Positions 33,527 to 41,512 of a stretch of 50,445 nt of DNA are shown here, in pieces. Below the pieces are notes generated by a model. It was not told where the DNA came from, searched no databases, and was given only the letters and a program-made list of their open reading frames with translations. The position numbers were made by a program, and so were the translations under genes. How positions within the stretch are numbered: the stretch's first letter is position 1; each line of letters starts with the position of its first letter. This DNA comes from Salinicola rhizosphaerae (GTDB taxonomy: Bacteria > Pseudomonadota > Gammaproteobacteria > Pseudomonadales > Halomonadaceae): assembly GCF_014652715.1 (NCBI RefSeq), contig NZ_BMZI01000007.1:192386-242830 (forward strand), read 5' to 3'.

Positions 33527-33599
33527 ACGACGCAGCCGCCAGCGGATGGCGGCCTGTATCCGAGAGCGCCTGCAAGCGCGGACGCTTCGGGATGCAGTA

Positions 33600-33611
33600 G
33601 CTCTTTAACAA
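33600..33611 (+). promoter_or_regulatory. BoxA antitermination element
   Basis: GCTCTTTAACAA matches the core of the rrn BoxA sequence (NusB/S10 binding). An 8-bp hairpin GCCAGCGG / CCGCTGGC begins 18 bases later. Confidence 0.75.
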
Positions 33612-34103
33612 CTCGGACCCCACGCAGTGCCAGCGGTGCGTAATCCGCTGGCCATCGGGAAGGGCTTGGCCGCCACATGGCTGCTGAAACCCAAGCGCTT
33701 GAGGGGCGACGTCTCCCCTGACTGGACGCGCCGAAAAGCAGATACGGGGCATTGGTCGAAGATCGCCGAGCCCTTCCCGATGCGGTGAATGCGCAGGCTG
33801 ATGCGCAGGACAACCGTGAAGACGGCACGACGCACTAGCCCGGTTCGCTGAGGCGGATAAACAAATTCGGGATCAACTGGAGGCAGCGCACGGCTTCATG
33901 GCCCACCAACGCCGGAGATCAGCACCGGCCACCGCATCACTCAGCACAGGGCGACAGCCAAGCCCGCGCAAGTGCCCCGGACGCTGTAACCGGGATCTAC
34001 CCAGTATCGGGGAGCGCTTTCCCGCCGCCGTGCTCCGCCCCGACGCGGCAGCGACGAGAGCCCTCCCCGATGCTGCGGCATCAATCACTTCCCTGCGTAC
34101 CTT

Positions 34104-34130
34104 CGCCCGGCCCCGCGCCGGGCGCTTTTT
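34104..34130 (+). terminator. Intrinsic terminator ending the leader
   Basis: CGCCCGG (34104-34110) pairs with CCGGGCG (34118-34124), followed by CTTTTT. It is 12 bases before the next gene start, so downstream expression requires read-through. Confidence 0.75.
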
Positions 34131-34142
34131 CACGGAGGCCCC

Positions 34143-34460
34143 ATGCACCGATCAACCCACGCCATCGAGCGAGATATCGCCACCCGGCGCCAGATCATCG
34201 CCGATCAACAGCAACAGCTCGCCGCACTCGACTACGAGCTCAGCACCGCCCGCGCACTCGAGCTGGCCGGACGCCGGCGGCAGGGACATATCACCGACGT
34301 GCTGGCCCGATATGAATCAGGCGAGCATATCGTTTGCAGTCCGCGAGCCTGGTGGTGCCGAAATGGTCAACTGCTCGGCCGCGCCAGTGGCGCGGAAATG
34401 GCGGCCATGTACTCGCTTCGCGAACAGGGCGTGATCGAAGCCGTCCGCCCCGCCAGCTAG
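34143..34460 (+). CDS. Hypothetical early phage protein with coiled coil
   Basis: ATG 34143 has GGAGG upstream. The product has 105 residues. Residues 1-45 form a Gln/Ala/Glu coiled coil (DIATRRQIIADQQQQLAAL). The C-terminal part includes CSPRAWWCRNGQLLGRASG. It is the first gene after the leader terminator. The function is unknown. Confidence 0.6.
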   Translation: MHRSTHAIERDIATRRQIIADQQQQLAALDYELSTARALELAGRRRQGHITDVLARYESGEHIVCSPRAWWCRNGQLLGRASGAEMAAMYSLREQGVIEAVRPAS

Positions 34461-34498
34461 CCGCAACTATCAAGATTTCCTTACCCGTTCATCCGCCA

Positions 34499-34540
34499 GC
34501 ACAACGGCGAGCGCCTCCCATCGGGCGCTCGCCGTTGTGT
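34499..34540 (+). other. Perfect 15-16 bp hairpin upstream of rdgC
   Basis: ACAACGGCGAGCGCC (34501-34515) is exactly complementary to 34524-34538 with an eight-base loop. It lies 13 bases before the rdgC ribosome binding site. No strong T run follows, so it may be an RNA processing or regulatory element rather than a terminator. Confidence 0.6.
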
Positions 34541-34563
34541 TGCCCGAATCAGGAGACGCGCTT

Positions 34564-35499
34564 ATGTGGTTCAAAAACCTTCACCTCTACCGCGTGCACG
34601 ACGCCGTGACGCTCGGACTCGATGATTTCGAATTCGCTCTCGAACAGTTTGCCTTTCGACCGGTCTCGGATCGCGAAATGCGCCGCGTTGGCTGGACAAC
34701 TCCAGCCAGCAAACGTAGCACAGTCCACGCTCACGAGATCCAAGGCCACCGCCTGATTGCCATGATGCGTCAGGAGCGCCTGCTCCCCGCCGCCGTGGTC
34801 AACGAAGAGGTCAACGAGCGCGCCGAGGCATACGAACAGTCCGAAGGCCAGCCGCTCTCCCGCCGGGAACGCCAGTTGCTCAAGGAGCAGGTGCTCGAGG
34901 AGCTGCTACCTCAGGCATTCACCCGCTCTCAGCGTGTCGAGCTCTGGTGGGACACCGCCCGCAACCTGATCGGCATCAACGCCTCCAGCCGAAAGCGCGC
35001 CGAGGAAGTGCTCGATCTGCTCCGCCAGTCGCTGGGCTCGCTCAAGGTCACACCGCTGGCCACGAAGACGCCGCCAGCACGCGGCATGACCCAGTGGCTC
35101 AGCGATCCCGGCAGCCGCCCCGCCAGTCTGTTGCTGGGTGATCGCGTCGAGCTGCGCGCCGCGGAGGATGACGGCGTGATCGGCGCCCGCTCGGTCGACC
35201 TCGACAGCGAAGAGATGCAGAGCCTGCTCGAAGGTGGCCGCCAGGTCTCCCGCCTGAGCCTGGGCAGCGAAGGCCAACTGCGCGCCGTCCTGCATGACGA
35301 CCTCGCGCTCAAGTCGCTGCAGTTCGACGACGCCCTGCTCGATGAGGCCAGCCAGACCGACGACGGCGACGACCCGGTGGTGAGACTCGAAACCGACTTC
35401 GCCCTGATGACCGCCGCCCTCGGCACCTTCACCGAGCAGCTGATCGAGTGGCTGGGTGGCGAAGCCGATCCGAGCGCACCGACGGAGATGACGCCATGA
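34564..35499 (+). CDS. rdgC: RdgC-like recombination-associated protein
   Basis: ATG 34564 has AGGAGA seven bases upstream. The product has 311 residues, near the usual RdgC length. The start MWFKNLHLYRV and the later GWTTP segment are typical. The C-terminal half has LETDFALMTAALGTFTEQLI. RdgC forms a ring around DNA and limits RecA access. In a phage it could protect replicating DNA or tune recombination and induction. It heads a cluster of small early genes. Confidence 0.9.
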   Translation: MWFKNLHLYRVHDAVTLGLDDFEFALEQFAFRPVSDREMRRVGWTTPASKRSTVHAHEIQGHRLIAMMRQERLLPAAVVNEEVNERAEAYEQSEGQPLSRRERQLLKEQVLEELLPQAFTRSQRVELWWDTARNLIGINASSRKRAEEVLDLLRQSLGSLKVTPLATKTPPARGMTQWLSDPGSRPASLLLGDRVELRAAEDDGVIGARSVDLDSEEMQSLLEGGRQVSRLSLGSEGQLRAVLHDDLALKSLQFDDALLDEASQTDDGDDPVVRLETDFALMTAALGTFTEQLIEWLGGEADPSAPTEMTP

Positions 35500-35735
35500 A
35501 AGACGACGCACTGAACCGCTTGAGCGTGAGGCGAGGCTCAGAACTGCCCTGGGCAAAGCTGGATGAGGCGAAGGTCGCCGAGATCAACGCCATCGTCGAG
35601 CACCGCAACGCACTCAAGCGCGAGCTGAGAGAGATCACTAACGCCAAACTCGCGGCGCGCTACGGGGTGCATCTACGCACCATCGACCACGTCACCACCG
35701 GGGAAAACTGGGGGCACGTGTCATGCCGTACGTAA
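35496..35735 (+). CDS. Small helix-turn-helix protein
   Basis: ATG overlaps the rdgC stop. The product has 79 residues. AKLAARYGVHLRTIDHVTTG is a helix-turn-helix pattern near the C-terminus, the remainder helical and charged. It may bind DNA as a small regulator. Confidence 0.55.
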   Translation: MKDDALNRLSVRRGSELPWAKLDEAKVAEINAIVEHRNALKRELREITNAKLAARYGVHLRTIDHVTTGENWGHVSCRT

Positions 35736-35989
35736 CCGTAGAAGCCGAGGTCGAACTCAGCGATTTCGATACCGAAGACCTGGTTCGAGAACTGACATCC
35801 AGAGGCAAAGAAGCTGAAGGTGCAGGGCAACAAGCAAACCTGATCGAGTCGACCTGGGACCCCATCGAGGGCAAGAGCTTCAGCCAGCTTCTCGATGCGG
35901 TCTACGAGGCGCGGATTCTCGGCAAAGACGCGCGGGCGCTTGAGCTGATCGATCGCCTGATCTACTCCGCCAGCGGCCAGATCGTGTGA
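35723..35989 (+). CDS. Hypothetical early phage protein
   Basis: The product has 88 residues, very acidic N-terminus (VEAEVELSDFDTEDLVREL), then SFSQLLDAVYEARILGKDAR, helical. It overlaps the previous gene by 13 bases. No known family. Confidence 0.55.
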   Translation: MPYVTVEAEVELSDFDTEDLVRELTSRGKEAEGAGQQANLIESTWDPIEGKSFSQLLDAVYEARILGKDARALELIDRLIYSASGQIV

Positions 35990-35999
35990 GGTGCTGCCT

Positions 36000-36242
36000 A
36001 TGAATATCACCGTTTACACCGGACCCGCCTGCCCGCGCTGCGAAGCCACCAAGCGCGCGCTCGACAAGGCGGGCATCGAGTACAGCACATGGGACACGGG
36101 CGAATCAGATCGCGAGCGTTTCCGCGCCGCTGGCCACCGGTCCTTGCCGGTGGTGGTCGTCACCAACGACCACGGCGAGACGGTCATCGAGTGGTCGGGA
36201 TTCCGCCCGGACATCATCAACGCCCTGGAGGTGTCGTCATGA
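36000..36242 (+). CDS. Glutaredoxin-like protein (NrdH type)
   Basis: ATG 36000. The product has 80 residues with active site CPRC (residues 10-13) in YTGPACPRCEATKRALDKAG and a conserved SLPVVVV cis-proline region. It resembles NrdH-type redoxins, which reduce ribonucleotide reductase. In a phage it may assist dNTP supply. No reductase gene is present in the window. Its end overlaps the next start by four bases. Confidence 0.82.
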   Translation: MNITVYTGPACPRCEATKRALDKAGIEYSTWDTGESDRERFRAAGHRSLPVVVVTNDHGETVIEWSGFRPDIINALEVSS

Positions 36243-36496
36243 GCCAGAAGCACACATTGATAGCCACTCTCGCCGGCGCGATCGGATTCGGCGAGGGCTG
36301 GAAGCGCAAGCCGGCGAAGCCCGAAGTCGACGCCGCGCCGATCCGCCCCTACCGCGCCGAGCGCCCACCGGTCGATGGCCGATCCCGCAAAGCCGCCGCC
36401 GAGGAACGCCGCGCACGGCGCCAGGCCAAACGCGCCGAGAACGCCCGCCGCCAGCAGCATGGCGAGGTTCGGCGTAAACGCGGCATCGAGGACTGA
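36239..36496 (+). CDS. Small basic hypothetical protein
   Basis: The product has 85 residues, Arg/Lys/Ala-rich (AAAEERRARRQAKRAENARR), likely helical and nucleic-acid binding. It overlaps the previous stop. The function is unknown. Confidence 0.5.
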   Translation: MSQKHTLIATLAGAIGFGEGWKRKPAKPEVDAAPIRPYRAERPPVDGRSRKAAAEERRARRQAKRAENARRQQHGEVRRKRGIED

Positions 36497-36506
36497 GGAG
36501 GTCGCC

Positions 36507-36803
36507 ATGGCTACTCACGCCATCCACATCGAGCACCCGTCGACCGGCCACCCGGTGACCTACCGCGATCTCGCTATCGAGTGCGGGATGCACGAGAACA
36601 CGATCCGCAAGCGCTACGCGGACGGCAAGCGCGGCGCCGCTCTGACGATGCCGGTCAGCGAAGACCGCCGGCGCCAGGGCATTGCCGCCAGCAGCAAGAC
36701 GCTCACCCGCCAGCAACTGATCCGCCAGCGTGCCGAGTTTCTCGCCTCGCCCGCCGGCCGGCTGACAACGCATCTGTTTCGGGATTACGGGAGAGCAGGA
36801 TGA
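36507..36803 (+). CDS. Helix-turn-helix hypothetical protein
   Basis: ATG 36507 has GAGGAGG upstream. The product has 98 residues. TYRDLAIECGMHENTIRKRY is a helix-turn-helix in the N-terminal half. The rest is basic and helical. It overlaps the methyltransferase start by four bases. It may be a regulator. Confidence 0.6.
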   Translation: MATHAIHIEHPSTGHPVTYRDLAIECGMHENTIRKRYADGKRGAALTMPVSEDRRRQGIAASSKTLTRQQLIRQRAEFLASPAGRLTTHLFRDYGRAG

Positions 36804-38398
36804 CGAATCTAAATCTCGGCCTCGGCCATGAGCTGGTGGTGGATAACTTCGCCGGTGGCGGTGGCGCGAGCGAGGGCATCGAGCAAGCGCTGGGGCGGCC
36901 GGTGGACCTGGCAATCAATCACGACGCCGCGGCGATCGCCACCCACACCGCCAACCACCCGTGCAGCGCCCACGCTGTCGCCGATGTCTGGGATATCAAT
37001 CCAGATGAGGCGACCAACGGCCAGCCCGTCGGGCTCTGCTGGTTCTCGCCGGACTGCCGGCATCACTCGAAAGCCAAAGGCGGGCGCCCGGTGTCGAAGT
37101 CGGTGCGCGGACTGGCATGGGTTGCGGCGCGCTGGGCGGCTCGCGTGAAGCCGCGCGTCATCATTCTGGAGAACGTCGAGGAGTTTCTCGACTGGGGGCC
37201 GCTGATCAAGAACGCCAAGGGTCAGCTGGTACCGGACCCGGCGCGCAAGGGTCAGACGTTCCGGGGATTCGTTCGGGCGCTGAAACGACACGGCTACGAC
37301 GTCGACTGGCGCATCCTGAGAGCCTGCGACTACGGCACACCGACGATCCGCAAGCGGCTATTCCTGATCGCTCGCCGCGACGGCCTGCCGATCAACTGGC
37401 CGAAGCCGACGCACGGTGATCCGAAGTCCCCGGCGGTTCAGCGCGGCAAGCTGCCGGCCTACCGCACCGCCGCCGAGTGCATCGACTGGTCGATCCCTTG
37501 CCCCTCGATTTTCGGGCGCAAGCGTAAGCTGGCCGAGAACACGATGAAACGCATCGCCAAGGGCGTCATGCGCTACGTCGTTCAAGCTGAACAGCCCTTC
37601 ATCGTGACCTGCAACCACGGCGGACCAGCATTTCGTGGCCAGAGTCTGTTGGAGCCCATGAAGACAGTCACCGCTGCCTACGACGCCCACGGCATCGTGG
37701 TGCCCCACATCACCAAGTTCCGCAGTGGTGCCGTTGGCCACCGCCTCGACGAGCCGATGCACACGATCACGGCCAACGCTAATGTCTCACGGCCCGGCGT
37801 GAATCCCGGCGGCTGCGCCCCGATCGGCGTCGTTTCGGCATTTCTCGCGAAACACTTCACCGGCGTTATCGGCGACAGCCTGACCAATCCGGTACCGACG
37901 ATCACCGCCACCGATCACAACGCCCTGGTCGCCGCCAGCATGGTCAGTCTCAAGGGCAGCGAGCGCGGCGGCCGAGACATCGCCGAGCCGATGCCGACGG
38001 TTTGCGCAGGCGGTACGCACGCGGCGGCCGTTGCAGCTTTCCTGGCGCCCTACTATGGCAGCGGGTCCGGTGAGACCGGCCGCGATCTCAACGCCCCAGC
38101 GCCGACGATCACGACGAAGGACCGCTTCCAGTTGGTCACTGTGACGATCGACGGAGAGCAGTACGTCATCACCGATATCGGCATGCGCATGCTGCAGCCG
38201 CACGAGCTCGCCGCCGCACAGGGTTTCCCCGATCACTACCGGTTCGGCGACGTCGACGGCAAGTCGGTGCCGAAGCACACCCAGGTGCGGCTGATCGGCA
38301 ACAGCGTCTGCCCGCCGCTGGCACGCGCTCTGGTCGAAGCGAACTTCACCCACGAACGCAAGTTCATGCCGGCGCCCGCCGTCACGGTCGCGGCGTGA
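36800..38398 (+). CDS. C5-cytosine DNA methyltransferase with internal PTIT repeats
   Basis: The product has 532 residues. Conserved C5-MTase motifs are visible. Motif I is DNFAGGGGASEGIEQAL (about 15). The catalytic-loop-like SPDCRHHS lies near 84 (PDC in place of the usual PPC). ENVEEFL is at about 127, and motif VIII-like RILRACDYGTPTIRKRLF near 172. Motifs IX/X QGFPDHY and LIGNSVCPPLARAL are at the end. Between them lie five copies of a P-x-PT[IV]-x repeat spaced 33-44 residues in the target-recognition region. No restriction gene adjoins; it may protect phage DNA. Confidence 0.88.
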   Translation: MTNLNLGLGHELVVDNFAGGGGASEGIEQALGRPVDLAINHDAAAIATHTANHPCSAHAVADVWDINPDEATNGQPVGLCWFSPDCRHHSKAKGGRPVSKSVRGLAWVAARWAARVKPRVIILENVEEFLDWGPLIKNAKGQLVPDPARKGQTFRGFVRALKRHGYDVDWRILRACDYGTPTIRKRLFLIARRDGLPINWPKPTHGDPKSPAVQRGKLPAYRTAAECIDWSIPCPSIFGRKRKLAENTMKRIAKGVMRYVVQAEQPFIVTCNHGGPAFRGQSLLEPMKTVTAAYDAHGIVVPHITKFRSGAVGHRLDEPMHTITANANVSRPGVNPGGCAPIGVVSAFLAKHFTGVIGDSLTNPVPTITATDHNALVAASMVSLKGSERGGRDIAEPMPTVCAGGTHAAAVAAFLAPYYGSGSGETGRDLNAPAPTITTKDRFQLVTVTIDGEQYVITDIGMRMLQPHELAAAQGFPDHYRFGDVDGKSVPKHTQVRLIGNSVCPPLARALVEANFTHERKFMPAPAVTVAA

Positions 38399-38408
38399 GG
38401 AGAGACTT

Positions 38409-38732
38409 ATGGCCGTTTCCCAGCTGGAAAAGCTGATGCAGGACACCGACGAGCGCATCTACCTGGTCCCCGCCGATGGCGAGCACGGCTTGTGCCTCGC
38501 CTGGTGCAACGACCCGGCACCGTCGCCCGGCATGGACCCAGCCGAATCAGTTGAGTACGTGCGCGCCGATGTCCACCGGAGAGAGATCCAGGCGCTGAAA
38601 CAGGTCGAGCGCCTCGCTCGGGCATTCGCCAACGCGAAGGGCCGACACAACTCACAAATCGCGATGTGCCGGCTGCTCGAGCACTTCGGTAAGCCCGCGG
38701 TCTGGCCACATGTCGAGGGTGCCGATGGCTAA
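38409..38732 (+). CDS. Hypothetical early phage protein
   Basis: ATG 38409. The product has 107 residues. It contains LVPADGEHGLCLAWCNDPAP and a helical C-terminal half, YVRADVHRREIQALKQVERL. Similar short ORFs occur in phage early regions without known function. It overlaps the following gene by eight bases. Confidence 0.55.
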   Translation: MAVSQLEKLMQDTDERIYLVPADGEHGLCLAWCNDPAPSPGMDPAESVEYVRADVHRREIQALKQVERLARAFANAKGRHNSQIAMCRLLEHFGKPAVWPHVEGADG

Positions 38733-39054
38733 ATCGAAGGCGCTCCATTGGCAGGAGCCAGCCACCGAGGTATGCCCGCAGTGCAACGGCAGCGGCGAGT
38801 GGGTCGGCATGTTCTCGAGCGGCCCCTGCGCCAACTGCGACGGCACCGGACTGGTCGGCAGCGACGGCGAGCCGCTGTCGACCGACGACCTGCTGCCAAT
38901 GATGCGCCGCCAGCGCGATCGCGCCGTTCAGCAATTCCGCCAGCTACTGCAAACACCCGGGGTCCGAGAGGCGCTCGCCGAGCATCGCGAGCGACTGGCT
39001 CAAAAGGAGCGCGACGAGCATGCCGCGCTTCGTAAGGGACTGAGAGGAGGTTGA
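38725..39054 (+). CDS. DnaJ-like zinc-finger protein
   Basis: ATG 38725. The product has 109 residues. Two CxxCxGxG motifs (CPQCNGSGEW near residue 17 and CANCDGTGLV near 35) form one DnaJ-type zinc ribbon. The C-terminal 60 residues are charged and helical. It lacks a J domain. It may bind nucleic acid or protein partners. Confidence 0.65.
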   Translation: MAKSKALHWQEPATEVCPQCNGSGEWVGMFSSGPCANCDGTGLVGSDGEPLSTDDLLPMMRRQRDRAVQQFRQLLQTPGVREALAEHRERLAQKERDEHAALRKGLRGG

Positions 39055-39055
39055 G

Positions 39056-39280
39056 ATGGCACTGATGTTATCGCGTGACGAGCTGAAGGAGCTCACGGGA
39101 ACCGATCGGCGGGCCCATCAACGCATGCATCTCGACGCAATGGGGATCCCCTACTGCGTCAACGCGTCCGGCTGGCCGGTAGTGCTGCGCAGCGCCGCGA
39201 TGAAAGTGCTGGGTGGCGAGGCCGCGAATGACGCAGGCGCGCAGGAGGCAACGATTGATATGGAATTTCTCAACTCATGA
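39056..39280 (+). CDS. DUF4224 protein, excisionase-position
   Basis: The product has 74 residues. LSRDELKELTGTDRRAHQ followed by HLDAMGIPYCVNASGWPVVL is the DUF4224 pattern. Such proteins commonly lie directly upstream of phage tyrosine integrases and are thought to act as excisionase or DNA-bending factors. It overlaps the integrase start by four bases. Confidence 0.8.
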   Translation: MALMLSRDELKELTGTDRRAHQRMHLDAMGIPYCVNASGWPVVLRSAAMKVLGGEAANDAGAQEATIDMEFLNS

Positions 39281-40287
39281 AGGACATGCCGAAGCGCTGG
39301 GCCCATAAGCATGGCGCGTACTACTACCGTCCGCGCGACCACGAACGCGAGCTCTTCGATGACAAGAGCTGGTATCGCCTCGGCAAGACCTACGCGGAAG
39401 CGCTGCGGCGTTTCGCCGACATTCAGGAGCTCGAGCTGAGCGACAAATTGAGCAGCCTGATCGATCGCTACCAGACTGAGGTGCTCTCCAACCGTAGCCA
39501 GAGCACCCAGGATGGCTACGCGGTGGCACTCAGACGCCTGCGTGCCGGACTCGGGCACAATCCAGTGGCGTCGATTACGCCCCGCGCGACCTACCGCTAC
39601 ATGGATGCACTCTCGAAGAAGAAAGGCATGCAGGTCGCGAATACCGACCTCAAGGTGCTGAACCAGGTGCTCGATGCGGGGATCCGCTGGGGCGTGTTTG
39701 CTCGCCACCCTCTCCGCGGCGCTGTGAGGCCCTACGGGAAGCGCGACGGCCTGTCACCCGGCGAGCAGCGCTACGTCGAAGACTGGGAACTCGCCGCGTG
39801 GAAAACGGTTGCCTCCCGCCAGCAACTCGCGTTCGCCGCGATTGTCATGTTGACCGGGATCCGCAAGGGCGACTGCCTGCGGCTGATGGATGCCCATGTG
39901 GGGCCGGAGACACTTACCGTGCACGTCAGCAAGAACGGCCGAAACGTGGTATTCGAGCTGACGCCAGCGTTGCGTGCAGCAATCGAGGAAGCCCAGGCCT
40001 GCAAGCCCGCCCCCTCGCTCTACCTCATTCCGAATCGAGACGGCCGATGCCACGTGAGCGAAGCTGGTCACTCGAAACCCTGGGACAAAAGCTGGCGACG
40101 ATCGATGGCGAGAGCCATAGAACAGACAGAACTCGAGCAAGGATTCACCCGCCACGATCTCCGCGGCAAGGTCGGATCTGATGCTGAGGATGAGTACCGC
40201 GCACAGGAGCTGCTGGATCACACCAGTGTGAGTATCACCCGCCAGCACTATCGTCGGAAAAAACGCACCATCAGACCGGTGAAATGA
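39277..40287 (+). CDS. int: Phage integrase (tyrosine recombinase)
   Basis: The product has 336 residues. The N-terminal arm-binding region (1-60) starts with an AT-hook-like basic part, followed by a core-binding domain (60-155). The catalytic domain has Arg in MLTGIRKGDCLRL (about 195), FTRHDLRGKVG (HxxR, about 292-296), His in LLDHTSVS (about 315) and the nucleophile Tyr in TRQHYRRKK (about 324). It catalyses integration. The tRNA-Gly gene starts 127 bases downstream. Confidence 0.92.
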   Translation: MKDMPKRWAHKHGAYYYRPRDHERELFDDKSWYRLGKTYAEALRRFADIQELELSDKLSSLIDRYQTEVLSNRSQSTQDGYAVALRRLRAGLGHNPVASITPRATYRYMDALSKKKGMQVANTDLKVLNQVLDAGIRWGVFARHPLRGAVRPYGKRDGLSPGEQRYVEDWELAAWKTVASRQQLAFAAIVMLTGIRKGDCLRLMDAHVGPETLTVHVSKNGRNVVFELTPALRAAIEEAQACKPAPSLYLIPNRDGRCHVSEAGHSKPWDKSWRRSMARAIEQTELEQGFTRHDLRGKVGSDAEDEYRAQELLDHTSVSITRQHYRRKKRTIRPVK

Positions 40288-40295
40288 CCCATTTG

Positions 40296-40371
40296 GCTGT
40301 CTCACAAATCATCTGAGAAAGCGGCAGATCAGTGGCTTACGAAGCAAAACCTGCCGGAGTCGTGAGACAGC
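40296..40371. repeat. 10-bp inverted repeat between integrase and tRNA
   Basis: GCTGTCTCAC (40296-40305) is exactly inverted as GTGAGACAGC (40362-40371). The placement next to the integrase makes it a candidate for part of the attachment region or a recombinase binding site. No core duplicate can be seen because the other prophage end is outside the window. Confidence 0.45.
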
Positions 40372-40413
40372 TTGAAAAGCCTAACCAATTGGATTTACTA
40401 TTGAAACCCCTTC

Positions 40414-40487
40414 GCGGGTGTAGCTCAATGGTAGAGCAGAAGCTTCCCAAGCTTAAGACGAGGGTTCGATTCCCTTCACCCGCTCCA
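40414..40487 (+). tRNA. tRNA-Gly (anticodon CCC)
   Basis: The 7-bp acceptor stem GCGGGTG / CACCCGC, D-arm GCTCAATGGTAGAGC, anticodon loop TTCCCAA (anticodon CCC), T-arm with TTCGATT and encoded CCA end (40485-40487) give a complete tRNA closely resembling E. coli glyU. The 27-43 pair is G-A mismatched. It borders the prophage and is a likely attachment site. Confidence 0.93.
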
Positions 40488-40970
40488 GATGTCATGAAGT
40501 CCCGCCCCGCCCGATATTTGCAGCCAAACTGGCTTCCGCTCGACGACGTTATTGCCATGCAAGCCAGTGACGATGATTCGAGGTGGCTGTCAAAAAATGA
40601 CTGCCAAAGAATTAGAGAAAGCCCGGGCACTTTCCGCAGCGCCCGGGCTTTCAATCAGCGATTGCCCACCTTGCTGAAAGGTTGCGTCAAGCGCAGATCC
40701 TTGGCTCGTAGTCCCTTACCGATATCCCACTTCCATCCTTGAAACTAGACGCTATATGATCTCATAAGCATTGTCTAATAATTAGGCATTAAAAATTTAA
40801 TGCTCGCTGGGCACTAGCGACCAGTCGTAAGCGGCAAGACCTTGTCGCGTCGCCAAGGTTGGAATTAAAGACCGGTCAGCCAGGTAACGAGGCAAAACAG
40901 AGGGACACGACTCATACCCAGAGTGATATAAATATTTAACCGAGCGGTTATTTAAACAACGATATCTTTC
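40488..40970. other. Intergenic region after the tRNA gene
   Basis: No convincing gene is seen. The region contains a symmetric terminator at 40618-40651 and AT-rich sequence to about 40970. Short open frames here (for example antisense to the tRNA) have no protein-like features. It may contain the host side of the attachment region. Confidence 0.5.
40618..40651 (+). terminator. Terminator downstream of tRNA-Gly
   Basis: AAAGCCCGGGC (40618-40628) pairs with GCCCGGGCTTT (40641-40651), 11 bp with a 12-base loop. It can work on either strand. It would end the tRNA transcript. Confidence 0.75.
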
Positions 40971-40998
40971 AAAAAAAATCCCCGAACAGAGTCGGGGA
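40971..40998 (-). terminator. Terminator of the GFA-type gene
   Basis: On the minus strand TCCCCGA-like arms (40980-40985 with 40992-40997) with a six-base loop are followed by eight T. It lies downstream of the minus-strand GFA gene. Confidence 0.85.
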
Positions 40999-41116
40999 AC
41001 CAAGGATCTACAACGAGACGTGAGAATAACTGGAATCGCTGTTGAAGAAAATTGGTGAGTTTGCGCGACACGCTGTAAGCCATGTCTTACAAAAACTGGC
41101 TGCGGGCGTGTCAACA

Positions 41117-41512
41117 TCAACTGACATAGTCTCCAACACAATGACTTTCGTCAGACAGAGCTAGCATGGTTTCCAATCCATCCAACCGCTCCACTTGGAG
41201 ACCGGCGACATCCCGAGGCTCTGCCAATCGCAAGTTGACACCGATTCGACGTGTTCCTCCGGCCATTACCGATTCCGCACGCCAATGAGTGACGCAGCCA
41301 CAACGGCCGCAGAAGTGGAAAGCGAGATCCGTCCCGCGACGGTAGGTACGGGTTTCGCCCGTGACCGTGATGTTCACTCTCTCTAGACCATAACCCCAGA
41401 TTGCCCCATAGCGGCGACAGATCGTGCAGTTGCAGACCGTTGCCTGGGTCAATTCGCCGGTAAAGCACCACCGCACGCCACTGCAATGACAAATTCCCTC
41501 GATCTGCTTCAT
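41117..41512 (-). CDS. GFA / CENP-V family zinc protein
   Basis: The product has 131 residues. Zinc ligands occur in GICHCSGV, CNCTICRRYG and FCGRCGCVTHW, the pattern of the GFA (glutathione-dependent formaldehyde-activating enzyme-like) family. The actual substrate of most members is unknown. It is a host gene with its own terminator. Confidence 0.88.
   Translation of the reverse strand: MKQIEGICHCSGVRWCFTGELTQATVCNCTICRRYGAIWGYGLERVNITVTGETRTYRRGTDLAFHFCGRCGCVTHWRAESVMAGGTRRIGVNLRLAEPRDVAGLQVERLDGLETMLALSDESHCVGDYVS

Larger units (their letters stand above)
33527..34142 (+). ncRNA. Structured non-coding leader with BoxA (putative antitermination region)
   Basis: These 616 bases contain no convincing gene. 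They contain BoxA (33600-33611), a BoxB-like hairpin (33629-33652, 8-bp stem), an 18-bp long-range helix pairing 33653-33670 with 33765-33782, and further hairpins (33702-33719 and ATCGGGGAG/CTCCCCGAT near 34005-34065). It ends with an intrinsic terminator at 34104-34130. Position downstream of an early promoter and upstream of the delayed genes resembles lambda nut or HK022 put arrangements. A separate stable RNA is also possible. Confidence 0.6.

Noticed and set aside
33898-34434. A 178-codon plus-strand frame in the non-coding leader
   Set aside because: It is rich in Pro/Ser/Arg, overlaps the terminator and the next gene in another frame, and has no ribosome binding site.
40337-40654. A 105-codon minus-strand frame covering the tRNA
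   Set aside because: It translates the antisense of tRNA-Gly (GNRTLVLSLGSF-type artefact), a known false gene.
40797-41141. A 114-codon minus-strand frame
   Set aside because: It crosses the terminator of the GFA gene and has no protein-like features.
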